DNA of 64,000 nucleotides. It comes from Candidatus Melainabacteria bacterium. Its GTDB lineage: Bacteria > Cyanobacteriota > Vampirovibrionia > Obscuribacterales > Obscuribacteraceae. Positions within the stretch are counted from its first letter, which is position 1; every line of letters begins with the position of its first letter. This document shows positions 53,846 through 63,162 of the stretch, piece by piece. A program made the translations under genes and the position numbers. The notes under the pieces are model-generated. The model searched no databases. It was not told where the DNA came from and saw only the letters and a list, made by a program, of their open reading frames with translations. The stretch is from assembly GCA_003963305.1 (NCBI GenBank), contig RXJR01000015.1, positions 223,504 through 287,503 of the forward strand, written 5' to 3'.

Positions 53846-54879
53846 TGTCTAAATCACTTCTACCCCAGTACTGGTATGTCGTAGCTGATGCAAGTGAAGT
53901 GACGCAGCATGCGGTGCTATCGCGCACAGTTCTGGACGAGTCTCTAGCCTGCTACCGAGATGCTGAAGGGAGAGCAATCGTTGCCCAAGACCGCTGCATA
54001 CATCGCAGCGCTCGTCTTTCGTCGGGCACCGTCAGAGATGGCAAGCTAAGTTGTCGCTACCATGGTTGGGTCTATGGCGAAAGCGGCAGTATTATCTCGA
54101 TTCCATGTGAAGGTGGTGCCGAGTTTGCACGCAAATGCGGTATGAAAGCAAAGACTTTCACTACCGCAGAGCAAGATGGATACATTTACGTCTGCCTCAC
54201 ACCCGGCGAGCATACACCTCCGCGCCCCCTGACACTGAGAGAACTAGGCTCGGTCTGGAAAGGACGAGTGCGCTTGCAGAGCCGCTTTCATAATTCCCTG
54301 TCGAATTGCGTAGAAAACTACATTGATGTGCCTCACACGGCATACGTGCATCACGGCATATTCAGAAAGCCAAATGGCGAACCTTTGCGCACCACAGTGA
54401 CACGCTGCGAAGGACGAATCGACATTACCTACCATGGTGAGCGCTTGAATCTCGGCACGTTCAGCGCATTTTTAAACCCCAGTGGTGCGGAGATAGAACA
54501 TTCAGATCACTTCTTCGCTCCAAACGTCACAAGCGTGCATTACAAAATGCCCGGTGGATACAGATATTCGATCAGCTCGCAGTCAATTCCCGTGACCGCC
54601 ATGGAAACGCTGGTTTACACGGACATCAGCTACGATTTTGGCATCTGGACTGCTATTTCAAAAGCGATGGTAAAACGACAGGCACAAGAAGTGCTGAAGC
54701 AGGACATAGATATTCTCAATGAACAGGGACGGAACATCGAAAAATACGGTGAACGTTTCTACACGACTTCCGCGGATCTCATCCACACGCTCACAAGCGA
54801 AGTGATCTCCGGACTGCGCAATGGTAAATCTCCGGCAGAACTTTCTGCTGAACAAAAGGAGATAACTTTCTGCGTATGA
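53842..54879 (+). CDS. Rieske non-heme iron oxygenase (cluster enzyme 2)
   Basis: 345 residues. Rieske ligands C52-x-H54 and C71-x2-H74, and mononuclear iron motif D162-x2-H165-x4-H170 (ENYIDVPHTAYVH). It resembles vanillate demethylase/choline-monooxygenase-type monooxygenases more than ring dioxygenases, and no second subunit is encoded. Translationally coupled to the ferredoxin before it and the acyltransferase after it (ATGA overlaps at both ends). Substrate unknown. Confidence 0.9.
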   Translation: MMSKSLLPQYWYVVADASEVTQHAVLSRTVLDESLACYRDAEGRAIVAQDRCIHRSARLSSGTVRDGKLSCRYHGWVYGESGSIISIPCEGGAEFARKCGMKAKTFTTAEQDGYIYVCLTPGEHTPPRPLTLRELGSVWKGRVRLQSRFHNSLSNCVENYIDVPHTAYVHHGIFRKPNGEPLRTTVTRCEGRIDITYHGERLNLGTFSAFLNPSGAEIEHSDHFFAPNVTSVHYKMPGGYRYSISSQSIPVTAMETLVYTDISYDFGIWTAISKAMVKRQAQEVLKQDIDILNEQGRNIEKYGERFYTTSADLIHTLTSEVISGLRNGKSPAELSAEQKEITFCV

Positions 54880-55484
54880 CGATACTCGGACATCTGGCAG
54901 CAATATTTCCAATCTTGCACCTGTGTGCAATCGCCAGCGCACTCGTATGGTGCATTCAGACCCCTAATCTTGCAAGCGCCGCAACTCTGTTTTTTGCCAC
55001 TTACTTTTTGCCACCCCTGACTTTCCGACTCTATTCGCTCAAATATCCAGCCCGCTCCGGTCGCTGGGTAATCAGCAACGGACTGCGATGCGACTGGTGG
55101 GTAGCGCATCAATTGCAAATGGTTTACGCCGCCATTCCAGCCCTGGAAGCATTTCTGAGATTCATTCCGGGAGCCTACAGCGCCTGGCTGCGGCTATGGG
55201 GAAGCAAGGTCGGTAAAAACGTTTACTGGACGCCTCTAGTCGAAATCATCGACAGACACATGCTTCGCATCGGAGACAACGTTGTTTTTGGACACAAAGT
55301 TATTTGCACATCGCATGTGGTTTCAAAAAAGGACAATGGTGAATTCGTCCTTCTCTTGAGACCCGTGCGCATTGGTTCTGGCACCTTCATCGGTGCACTC
55401 TCAAGGCTTGGTCCCGGCGTGAAAGTGCCGGAAAGATCAGCCGTCCCGTACGACACTGAATACAGGTTCTCATATGCAGAATAA
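54876..55484 (+). CDS. left-handed beta-helix (hexapeptide) acyltransferase
   Basis: 202 residues. Two N-terminal helices, then beta-helix turns (VGKNVYWTPLVEI, LRIGDNVVFGHKVICTS, VRIGSGTFIGALSRLGPGVKVPE). Similar O-acyltransferases modify sugars or lipids. The hydrophobic start suggests membrane attachment, which is atypical for soluble hexapeptide enzymes. It overlaps the Rieske gene by four bases and the GH3-like gene by eleven. Confidence 0.8.
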   Translation: MTILGHLAAIFPILHLCAIASALVWCIQTPNLASAATLFFATYFLPPLTFRLYSLKYPARSGRWVISNGLRCDWWVAHQLQMVYAAIPALEAFLRFIPGAYSAWLRLWGSKVGKNVYWTPLVEIIDRHMLRIGDNVVFGHKVICTSHVVSKKDNGEFVLLLRPVRIGSGTFIGALSRLGPGVKVPERSAVPYDTEYRFSYAE

Positions 55485-57087
55485 ACTTATCGCTCGAACA
55501 GCCATCAAACTACTTCGCGCAGCGTGTTTTCCAGTCAGCCTCAAATTCAATAAAAGCCTGGAAGATCCAAAGATCGCCCAGCAAGATACCTATTGGAAAA
55601 TCATGGCTGACTTTGCTCAAACAGACTACGCCAGAAGCTTTGGTATCACAGGTGATGAAAATTACAAAGAGTTTGCTGCCAAAGTTCCCATTCAGACTTA
55701 CGAGGAGTTAGAACCCTGGATTGAACGACAGCTGAAGTTCCCAACTTCGAAAGTGCTGACTCCGCACAAAGTAATCCACATTGAGCCAACCTCAGGAAGC
55801 TCCGGCAGCAGAAAACAGATTCCTTACACTGCGAAGTTAATAAACTCGTTTACGAATCTGTTCGCCATCTGGGCGCAAGACCTTTTGCAAAGCGGCTTGA
55901 AATTGGAGTCTGGTCGCATTTTCATCAGCGTCTCTCCGAAGCCTGACCAGAACAAAGGTTTCCACAGCGACAAAGAGTACTTGAAAGAGCCCCTGAAATC
56001 TCTGGTCTCACAGTTCCTCCTTTCTGCGCCGACGACTTCAGACCCAGTGCAATTTCAGCACGAGCTAGCCATGACTTTACTGTCGGAAGAGCAGCTGGAA
56101 ATCATTTCGATCTGGAGCCCAACTTACCTTCTGTCACTGATGGAGTACATCGAGCAGAACAAAATGACGCTCCTCAAGTCAGTCATCCTCAGATCTCTGC
56201 CATTTACAGAGGAGGCGCCGATTGACTGGCAAAAGGTTTGGCCGAAACTGAAATTGATCTCTTGCTGGGACGATGCGTCTGCAGAACTGGCGGCGAATCA
56301 ATTGAAGAAGTGTTTCCCGGGTATCCGCATTCAAGGCAAAGGACTGCTCTCTACAGAAGCACCATTTACGGTGCCTCTCAGTGATGCTGAAGGCTGCTTG
56401 CCGCTGCTCAACGATGTCTTTCTTGAATTCGAAAACAGCGATGGTGAGATCAAGCGCTTGCACGAACTTATCGACTCCGAGAAATATCAGATCATAGTCA
56501 CACAGAACTCGGGTTTGACGCGATACCGAATCAACGACACCGTTCAGGTGCGTGGTTTCTATCGCAACACAGCGATGCTCGAGTTCGTCGGACGCGCTAA
56601 CTCAGTTTGCGATCTGGCGGGCGAAAAGTTGCATGAGGAATTTGTGCAGACAGCTTTAACTCCGCTTTTCCCTGCTGATGCATTCGCGCTGGTCCCGAAT
56701 TGCGAGCAGGATCTCGGCTATACGCTGCTTGTAGACTCGCGCACTCAATCAAACCACGGCGAAATTGTTGAGAGAGCGGAAGAAGCGTTGTGTGCAGCTC
56801 ACCATTACAAACTAGCGCGCACGCAATCACAAATCTCGAAACTGCAGCTCGAACTGGTCGAAAACCTGGCGACTCGACTGCAGGAATTCCATCAGAGCGA
56901 AGGAATGCAACTGGGCGACATCAAAGATACAGTCTTTATCAATGACCCAGAAAAAGCGGGACGCTTGCTGACTTTCCTCAAAGAGCGGAGAGATAGCAGT
57001 CAGCCGCTTCGGGTAAGCTTGTTGGAAGAAAGCAGTGCTCCACTTCAAGTGTCTGCACAAGCGACTCGACTTGAGGTTGGCTCATAA
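55474..57087 (+). CDS. GH3-family acyl-acid amido synthetase-like protein
   Basis: 537 residues, matching the GH3 fold length. It has the adenylate-forming motif SGSSG (107-111, in HIEPTSGSSGSRKQ), STEAPFTVPL and YRINDTVQVRGFY. GH3 enzymes activate a carboxylate as acyl-AMP and form an amide with an amino acid; bacterial versions are poorly characterised. In this cluster it could make a lipo-amino acid that the amidohydrolase could cleave. Its last 110 bases overlap the end of the convergent diiron gene. Confidence 0.85.
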   Translation: MQNKLIARTAIKLLRAACFPVSLKFNKSLEDPKIAQQDTYWKIMADFAQTDYARSFGITGDENYKEFAAKVPIQTYEELEPWIERQLKFPTSKVLTPHKVIHIEPTSGSSGSRKQIPYTAKLINSFTNLFAIWAQDLLQSGLKLESGRIFISVSPKPDQNKGFHSDKEYLKEPLKSLVSQFLLSAPTTSDPVQFQHELAMTLLSEEQLEIISIWSPTYLLSLMEYIEQNKMTLLKSVILRSLPFTEEAPIDWQKVWPKLKLISCWDDASAELAANQLKKCFPGIRIQGKGLLSTEAPFTVPLSDAEGCLPLLNDVFLEFENSDGEIKRLHELIDSEKYQIIVTQNSGLTRYRINDTVQVRGFYRNTAMLEFVGRANSVCDLAGEKLHEEFVQTALTPLFPADAFALVPNCEQDLGYTLLVDSRTQSNHGEIVERAEEALCAAHHYKLARTQSQISKLQLELVENLATRLQEFHQSEGMQLGDIKDTVFINDPEKAGRLLTFLKERRDSSQPLRVSLLEESSAPLQVSAQATRLEVGS

Positions 57088-58042
57088 GCTTGCGAAGCAA
57101 CTCTAATTTGCGCGGCGTTTCTTCCTCGTGTCGAAGCGCCGCCAGGACGTTCTGCAACTCATTGTGGTTCAATCCACCCGCGACCTTATCAACAATAGCG
57201 AGCGCACCTTGCGGACCGACACGAACCATCATCGTGTAGTTTTGAAGCGCATCTTCGATCAGGGAATAGTCACGCGGAGAAAGAATGGCTGAGGAAAACA
57301 GAACTGCACCACTACGATGATGCAGGGCTTCCTCCTTGCAAATGACGCCAAGAATTCTGGACAAATTTGTATGCGTGCAAGCTTTTGCAAGCCGCATGTA
57401 ATGATCGAGTCCCCAGCCTTCGAGAATTACCTGTACAAGATAAACGAGCAAGCGAGGCGGATACTCTTCAATCAAGCTAGATAAAAAAGAGAGAAAATGT
57501 CCCTGCGGAAGCTGCTTGCACTGAGCCGGCAAATACGGCTCAATCCACGCCAGATGCCTGGCTTCATCGGCACCTATCAATGCAAACAACTGTGCCTCAT
57601 CAGTACCTTCGGCAGTCAAAATCATTTTGGCACTATACGCCAGGCCAGATTTCTCAATGAAGTATGCCTCTGTAAGAAGTGATTGGTTGCACTTACTGAG
57701 AATTTCAACTTGCTGTTGGTCAGACAGCTTCATGAAAACTGCTGAACCATCCAGCCCCCACCATTGAGCAGACCAGAGCGAGCTGTAGTCCAGGAGGCGA
57801 ACATCCGGAAGCTCTTTATCTGAGCCAGTCTTACTGGCGATGATTCGGTACAAAGGCGAATCTTTTCCCGCATGAGGAGCATCGAGTTTGTTCCGCACAT
57901 CTACCTTGTTCCGCAAGGCAAGACTAATATTGGCACCTTCCTTGTTCCGCGAGTCGAGACTAATGCTGGCATCGACCTTGTCGCGCAAATGGAGCTTGCT
58001 GCTGGGAACTTCTAGACTTTTCGGAGCCGGATTTTCACTCAT
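56978..58042 (-). CDS. ferritin-like diiron protein
   Basis: 354 residues. A variable start with repeated RNK and LRDKVD-type units (about 18-50) precedes a ferritin-like four-helix bundle with Glu (TEAYFIEKSG), E-A-R-H, Glu (VILEGWGLDH) and E-A-L-H, the full two-iron ligand set. It may be a desaturase, oxygenase or hydroxylase for the cluster product. The ATG at 58042 is four bases after the SDR stop; earlier starts would overlap it. The 3' end overlaps the GH3 gene tail to tail by 110 bases. Confidence 0.8.
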   Translation of the reverse strand: MSENPAPKSLEVPSSKLHLRDKVDASISLDSRNKEGANISLALRNKVDVRNKLDAPHAGKDSPLYRIIASKTGSDKELPDVRLLDYSSLWSAQWWGLDGSAVFMKLSDQQQVEILSKCNQSLLTEAYFIEKSGLAYSAKMILTAEGTDEAQLFALIGADEARHLAWIEPYLPAQCKQLPQGHFLSFLSSLIEEYPPRLLVYLVQVILEGWGLDHYMRLAKACTHTNLSRILGVICKEEALHHRSGAVLFSSAILSPRDYSLIEDALQNYTMMVRVGPQGALAIVDKVAGGLNHNELQNVLAALRHEEETPRKLELLRKLMSQPQVESLVQTLEVEHCFLPTSLPEAADCYLSAL

Positions 58043-58046
58043 TACT

Positions 58047-58889
58047 TCAACGAGCCTCCATGAGCTTCTTACTGGCGCTGTGAAAAATGAAATCAGCAAC
58101 TTTCTGCGGCATAGACCGGCGCATATAGTAAAGCGCCTGAGTATCAGAACCGATACGCAATCGAAGCGGCATACTCGACTTGCTGCTCAGCTCAAAAACT
58201 GCATCCGCCACTTTGTTTGGGTTACCTCCCGGTCCTTCCATCTTTTTACGCAGGAACGCTCGATAGCCCTGCATTTGCCGGGTGTAAATGCCATTCTTAC
58301 TGCTGTCGGCATCGCTTCGGGCCCAGTCGATATTCTGCACAAATTTCGTGCGAAAACCACCCGGCTCTACGATGCACACGTCAATTCCGTGAAGGGACAG
58401 TTCATAAGAAAGCGATTCGCTCAGCCCTTCCAGCGCAAACTTACTCGCGACATAAAGACTCTGCAGCGGCATGCCGACAAACCCAAGCACCGAGGAAATG
58501 TTGATTACTTTGCCGCGAGATTGACGCAATGACGGCAACAGATCTCTAGTCAATAAAAGTGGTGCAAAGAAGTTGACTTCGAATTGCTGGCGTATCTGGT
58601 CCTCGCTCAAAGTTTCGAGCGGACCAGCCAGTGCGTAACCGGCGTTGTTGATCAAGCAATCGAGACCCTTGTCACATGAACTGCTAACGATTTCAACCAC
58701 TGTTTGTCGCTCTGACGGAGAAGCAACATTAGCGGGAATAACAACCAGATTTTCGCTCTCGATATCAGCCAGGTGATCAGGATTTCTAGTAGTAGCAAAA
58801 ACTTTCCACTGCGCAGAACGCAAATACCGTTCGGTTATAAGACGACCGAAGCCTGAGGAGCAACCAGTTATCAAAACCGTTTTTAGCAT
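58047..58889 (-). CDS. short-chain dehydrogenase/reductase
   Basis: 280 residues. Classical SDR: cofactor motif TGCSSGFG at 9-16, NNAG, catalytic Ser of ISSVLG and YVASK. It oxidises an alcohol or reduces a ketone with NAD(P)H. With the ferritin-like protein it forms a two-gene operon that converges on the plus-strand cluster, so it probably handles the same intermediate. Confidence in the family is high; substrate unknown. Confidence 0.92.
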   Translation of the reverse strand: MLKTVLITGCSSGFGRLITERYLRSAQWKVFATTRNPDHLADIESENLVVIPANVASPSERQTVVEIVSSSCDKGLDCLINNAGYALAGPLETLSEDQIRQQFEVNFFAPLLLTRDLLPSLRQSRGKVINISSVLGFVGMPLQSLYVASKFALEGLSESLSYELSLHGIDVCIVEPGGFRTKFVQNIDWARSDADSSKNGIYTRQMQGYRAFLRKKMEGPGGNPNKVADAVFELSSKSSMPLRLRIGSDTQALYYMRRSMPQKVADFIFHSASKKLMEAR

Positions 58890-58931
58890 GTGCTTAATCG
58901 CTGCCCCTCAAATTATCTAGTCGCGTACTGT

Positions 58932-59357
58932 TTAGTAATCATCGACAAATCGACGCTGCTGTTTCTTCTTACCGACTTCGCGCTTCGCCTCAGTGCGCTT
59001 CAATTTCACAGCTTTCGGGACCTTTGTCGGCTTGCGCACCACCGGTGGGTGCAACACAGACTCAAGCATCTCTCGTAATTTTTCCAGACACTCATCAACA
59101 TTGGTAATCTGATCACGATGTTGCTGGCTACTTAGAACAAGCACTCCCTCTGCGGTGAGGCGCGATCCATACCTGGTAATAAATCTGTTCTTCATGGGTA
59201 CAGAAAGGCTGGGACTGTTTGTAACATCCCAGTGCAAAATGGCTTTGCTGTTCACCTTATTGACGTTCTGTCCACCGGGACCGCCACTGCGAGCAAAACT
59301 GAATTCAAATTCCGTTTCTGGAATTTCTCGACCTGAGCTTAGTACTAAATTAGCCAT
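58932..59357 (-). CDS. arfB: alternative ribosome-rescue factor (peptidyl-tRNA hydrolase)
   Basis: 141 residues. GGQ motif in the context GGPGGQNVNKVNSKA, which hydrolyses peptidyl-tRNA on stalled ribosomes, and a basic C-terminal tail (KPTKVPKAVKLKRTEAKREV) that binds the mRNA entry channel. Length matches ArfB/YaeJ, not RF1/RF2. It lies apart from the cluster and is a housekeeping gene. Confidence 0.95.
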   Translation of the reverse strand: MANLVLSSGREIPETEFEFSFARSGGPGGQNVNKVNSKAILHWDVTNSPSLSVPMKNRFITRYGSRLTAEGVLVLSSQQHRDQITNVDECLEKLREMLESVLHPPVVRKPTKVPKAVKLKRTEAKREVGKKKQQRRFVDDY

Positions 59358-59800
59358 ATTAATAGATTACTGCACCATTTGCGGTGTCGCAAGAGAAGAG
59401 ACAAAGCAAAGAATATCGATGTGGAGAACAATAGATATAAAACGTGGTCCAAGTGAACAACATTCACACGCCTGTAAGATAGTTTAATCGAAGGAACTTT
59501 AATGTTCAGGGAAACGTCACCCTCCCATCGACGCAAATAGTCCATCTGTCGGCTCGAAATTCCAATTAGCAGGAGGCACTACATTTAGTGGCACCACCAT
59601 AAGTGCTTTGCAACTTCTTGCAATTGAACAGCTTGCCAACAACAAACGTTTGTAGTACAAAAGGCAACATACAACATTGATTGGATTCGATTCACTTTCA
59701 GTGACGCGCAGTATGGAACTGAGCTGACCAGGTACCTGACGATTATTCGGACTTGAGTCGTATGAGCCAAATTAGCCGCTTAACTTAAAAGGATTGGTCA
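59358..59800. other. intergenic region
   Basis: About 440 bases between divergent arfB and the small protein at 59801. Open frames on both strands are short and lack ribosome sites. One minus-strand frame (59345-59545) has a hydrophobic stretch but overlaps the arfB start. No RNA gene recognised. Confidence 0.4.
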
Positions 59801-59986
59801 ATGAAAACAAAAGAAACATCATCAACGCAAGACTCGCAAAATTTCAACCTGCAATTGATCCAGAGTATCTGGACAATAGAACAAGACGGGTTCATTTGGT
59901 ACGAATTTGAAGAGACAGAAGAGCAAGCAGCGCGACACACATTAGCAGAGCTAGAAACCAGTCAGGAAAGCGTGCATCTTTTATGA
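59801..59986 (+). CDS. 61-residue acidic protein
   Basis: Begins MKTKETSSTQDSQNFN. The C-terminal half is Glu-rich (EFEETEEQAARHTLAELETS). AAAGGA about eight bases before the ATG supports it. No family recognised. It converges with kinase pair B. Confidence 0.5.
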   Translation: MKTKETSSTQDSQNFNLQLIQSIWTIEQDGFIWYEFEETEEQAARHTLAELETSQESVHLL

Positions 59987-60009
59987 TCTGAATGCACGTT
60001 TGACAGCCC

Positions 60010-61587
60010 TTAAACGCTCTCCATATTGTCTGAGAGAGAGGCAGAAACTTGCGGCAGAGACAATCGCTTACTTTCATCAATAGCTGTACAACTGGCAATC
60101 ATTTCGTCGATCTGACTAGATAAAGTAGATACGGACTCTTTTGGGTGGGATACAGAAATTGCTTCTGGTTCCTTTCCTGTCAAAAGGAACGCCAAAGTCG
60201 CACCGAAAGAATAGACATCGCTGGCAACGGTTGATTTGCCCCTGAACTGCTCCGGAGCCATATATAGATGCTTTCCAACCACTGAACCAGTGATGTTGAT
60301 TTCAATCTGTTGTGCAACTGAAAAGTCGATCAAATAGACTTTGTTTTCATCTGAGAGCATCAGATTATCGGGCGTGAAGTCACGGTGCACGACAGGCGGG
60401 TTAAGTCCGTGCAAATATTGCAGAATGCCGCACATTTGTCGAGCCAGAGCAATTACATCGCTCTCCTTCATCGCGCCGGCCTCATCCACAAGGCGCTTCA
60501 ATGTTTTACCGGTGATGCGTTCCATTACTAGATACGCACGATGGTCTTCGACAAATACATCGTAAAGTTTGACGATTTGCGGATGGTCGATGCGACTCAA
60601 CATCTCAGCTTCGGCCTGGAACTTCTCTGCAACCGACTTTCTTACTCGCGCATCAGGGAAAACAGGCATGACAAACTCTTTTAGAGCCACCGTCTCGAGG
60701 GTACCAAGGGCTCTGTCAGCTCGCGTAGCCAGGTAAACAGTGCCCTGACCGCCGGTGCCCAATTTTCTGGTGATTGTATATTGGCCCTCTTGCAGCATCA
60801 TCCCCGGTGTCAACGGTGTTAGCTTTTCCCGTTTTGAAGGCGCGGTCAGCTCGTTGAGCCAGAGTTCGGTAAAACCTTCGGTAGACTTAGCAGCCTTAAA
60901 CACCGAGAACAGTTCGTCCGGGGTCGAGGTACCGTAAGCTTTTTCAGGAACTCCTATCTTTAACGCTTGCAAAAACACTTCTCGCTCGGCAGGAACGAGC
61001 AAGTCACCATATCTGACACTAGCGCCCTGACCGACGGAGATACCTTCGATTTTTATTTTGTAGTCCCCGACAGACTTAGTGCCCTTAGGTCTAATGACAG
61101 AAATGGATGAAATTTGAGACCAGGGTATCGATTGCGTAATCCAATAGCTAACATTCCCATTCTTTTGTTGCTGAGCGAATACAAGACCACCCTGAGTTAT
61201 TCCTATGTGACTCGGCATGTCAGCGCGAAGAAAAGTCATACCAGCGATGTAGAGTCCTATCGCACCGGAGCCAAAAATAGACACCTGATTAATAAAGGTG
61301 ATCAAGCCGGAAATGACAGGGCTAGATGGTGATTGAAGAAATGGCTTAAGTGGCACCAACAGGACGCGCGCAAGAAAGTGAACGATTGGGTCGAGTAAAT
61401 TGAAATGTCCGAAGATGCCGATTATGAAGACACAAATGCAGAGCAAATACGGTAACTTAGCCGCAATTGGTTGCCAAATGCGTTCAAAATCTGCGTTTGG
61501 ACAATACCGAATGGCAAACTCGTCAGGGATATTGACCATTCGGTCACGCAGAGGTATTTGAAAACAACTGAGATTAAGTGTTGTCAC
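60010..61587 (-). CDS. membrane Ser/Thr kinase (DFS variant), second of pair B
   Basis: 525 residues. Membrane helices near the N-terminus (LLCICVFIIGIFGHFNLL, VSIFGSGAIGLYIAGM), a PH-like segment (about 130-215), a FTELWLNELT motif, then a kinase with VALKEF, HRDFTPDN (H401), DFS (421-423) and YMAPEQFRG. As in pair A, the second gene carries DFS instead of DFG. Its start overlaps the stop of the first kinase (ATGA). The kinase should face the cytosol. Its ligand and substrates are unknown. Confidence 0.85.
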   Translation of the reverse strand: MTTLNLSCFQIPLRDRMVNIPDEFAIRYCPNADFERIWQPIAAKLPYLLCICVFIIGIFGHFNLLDPIVHFLARVLLVPLKPFLQSPSSPVISGLITFINQVSIFGSGAIGLYIAGMTFLRADMPSHIGITQGGLVFAQQQKNGNVSYWITQSIPWSQISSISVIRPKGTKSVGDYKIKIEGISVGQGASVRYGDLLVPAEREVFLQALKIGVPEKAYGTSTPDELFSVFKAAKSTEGFTELWLNELTAPSKREKLTPLTPGMMLQEGQYTITRKLGTGGQGTVYLATRADRALGTLETVALKEFVMPVFPDARVRKSVAEKFQAEAEMLSRIDHPQIVKLYDVFVEDHRAYLVMERITGKTLKRLVDEAGAMKESDVIALARQMCGILQYLHGLNPPVVHRDFTPDNLMLSDENKVYLIDFSVAQQIEINITGSVVGKHLYMAPEQFRGKSTVASDVYSFGATLAFLLTGKEPEAISVSHPKESVSTLSSQIDEMIASCTAIDESKRLSLPQVSASLSDNMESV

Positions 61588-62972
61588 GCCGGTACCTTCT
61601 CTAATTGTCTCAGCGTGTTTGCAACAGTCTCAGCTGAAGCAGGTCGCTCGTTCGCCTCAAGAGCTGTACATTGTTCAATCAGAGCATCCAATTTTGGGTT
61701 TATGGTTGCGATGGAGCTTGAAGGTTTCGACACAGTCAGAGCTTCCGGGTCGTTTCCTGTCAACAAATAGTTGAGAGTGCAGCCTAACCCGTACAGATCG
61801 CTTCTCGTCGTTGCCTTGCCTCTCAATTGTTCGGCAGACATATATGCTTGCTTACCGATCATGGTACCAGTAGCGGTGCCAAGAAAAAGATTCGATGCTC
61901 CAAAATCGATCAGATGAATTAAGCCATGTTCGTCGACAATCAAATTGTCAGGGCTGATATCTCGATGGATAATGGGAATCGGCTGATTGTGAAGGTAGGC
62001 AATGATTTCAGCGATCTGTAGTCCCCATGACACAACCTGATTCTCAGGTACAGCACCATGTTGTCGCACGTACTTGCGAAGATCTTGACCTTGAATGTAC
62101 TCGAGCACAAGGTAATGGCGCCCATGGTCAACGAAGTTGTCCATAACTTTCGCGATTTGCGGATGGTCCAACTTGGCCAGCAATTCAGCTTCACGATCGA
62201 ACAAACGAATCGCTTCAGAACGCATGGCAGTCTCCGCATCCTCAGGAATTACTGCTTCCTTCAAAACAAATTGTTTGTTTCCGGGATCACGCACCAGGTA
62301 AATTGCAGAAAAACCACCGAAAGCAAGTTGGCGCTCAACTGTAAATCTACCGCCAGCCACGACTGCTTCTGGTTCCAGCGGAATGAAATTGGTAGCACCG
62401 AACCGCCGCGTCAACTCTTCTTCCCACATTTCTGTATAGCCGTGCTTATCGTCGACTCCAGCGATAAGATGCATTTCCGACTTAGCCGCTTCCAGCTCGG
62501 GAAACTTAGCGCTGCCACCAGACCAGACATCTAGAGCCACGAGTAATTGTTGCGCCTCAGCGGGAGTAAGCTTAGAGAAGGCAATATTAGTGGGCAAGCT
62601 TCTTTCGAAGACGAGAGTCAGAGAATTGTTGTGATACCGTATCGCACGAACCTTCGACCATTCGTGGTGAGAACGAAAACCAAAAGCAGGGCAGAGCCAA
62701 ACTGGCAAAGAGATGCCTTGTCTGTTCATAAAAATCGTTCTGTCCGAAAACAAGAAAGCGCCAATAGCCATGGCCGCAATAATCAACACTTGCCCGAACA
62801 CAAGCACGAGAGTCGGACCGACTTGAATCGAACCGTTCGCAACAGCCATGATAATGACGACCCAGGACCAGACTGCAAAAACCAGGGCGATGGGAAGGCT
62901 AGCGGTCAGAGCAATGCACGAGGCTTTGACTGGCAAACTTCTGTAATTCAGGGTTACTTCGGCTTCTGCCAC
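61584..62972 (-). CDS. membrane Ser/Thr kinase (DFG type), first of pair B
   Basis: 462 residues. Two or more membrane helices (IALVFAVWSWVVIIMAVA, LVLVFGQVLIIAAMAIGAFLF), a bPH-like segment (about 85-150: IFMNRQGISLPV), a YTEMWEEELT motif and a kinase with FVLKEA, HRDISPDN (H336), DFG (356-358) and YMSAEQLRG. It is smaller than the first kinase of pair A but has the same order of parts. Four-base overlap with the second kinase gene. Confidence 0.85.
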   Translation of the reverse strand: MAEAEVTLNYRSLPVKASCIALTASLPIALVFAVWSWVVIIMAVANGSIQVGPTLVLVFGQVLIIAAMAIGAFLFSDRTIFMNRQGISLPVWLCPAFGFRSHHEWSKVRAIRYHNNSLTLVFERSLPTNIAFSKLTPAEAQQLLVALDVWSGGSAKFPELEAAKSEMHLIAGVDDKHGYTEMWEEELTRRFGATNFIPLEPEAVVAGGRFTVERQLAFGGFSAIYLVRDPGNKQFVLKEAVIPEDAETAMRSEAIRLFDREAELLAKLDHPQIAKVMDNFVDHGRHYLVLEYIQGQDLRKYVRQHGAVPENQVVSWGLQIAEIIAYLHNQPIPIIHRDISPDNLIVDEHGLIHLIDFGASNLFLGTATGTMIGKQAYMSAEQLRGKATTRSDLYGLGCTLNYLLTGNDPEALTVSKPSSSIATINPKLDALIEQCTALEANERPASAETVANTLRQLEKVPA

Positions 62973-63052
62973 TGTAGGTACCGATTACTGGTAGTTATGT
63001 GCCACAAATTGGCTAATTTCATTCTTAAAGAGACCTGGAATTAAATGATTAT

Positions 63053-63162
63053 TGGTGCGATTGATCGGAAGAGTAATCGCTCGACTGGTCAGTTTAGAGT
63101 TGTGAGAAATGATTGGTCAGAAGAGTAATGCGCTCGACTGGTCATTTTAGTGGTGCGATTGA
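63053..63162. repeat. imperfect direct repeat around the 3' end of the exported-protein gene
   Basis: A 38-39 base unit appears twice (63060-63097 and 63112-63150): ATTG.TC.GAAGAGTAAT then CGCTCGACTGGTCA and TTTAG. GGTGCGATTGA flanks both ends (63053-63063 and 63152-63162). The second copy includes the stop codon of the exported protein, and the first lies in the spacer toward pair B. Confidence 0.7.

Noticed and set aside
59345..59545. 66-codon minus-strand frame with a hydrophobic stretch
   Set aside because: No ribosome site, and it overlaps the arfB start.
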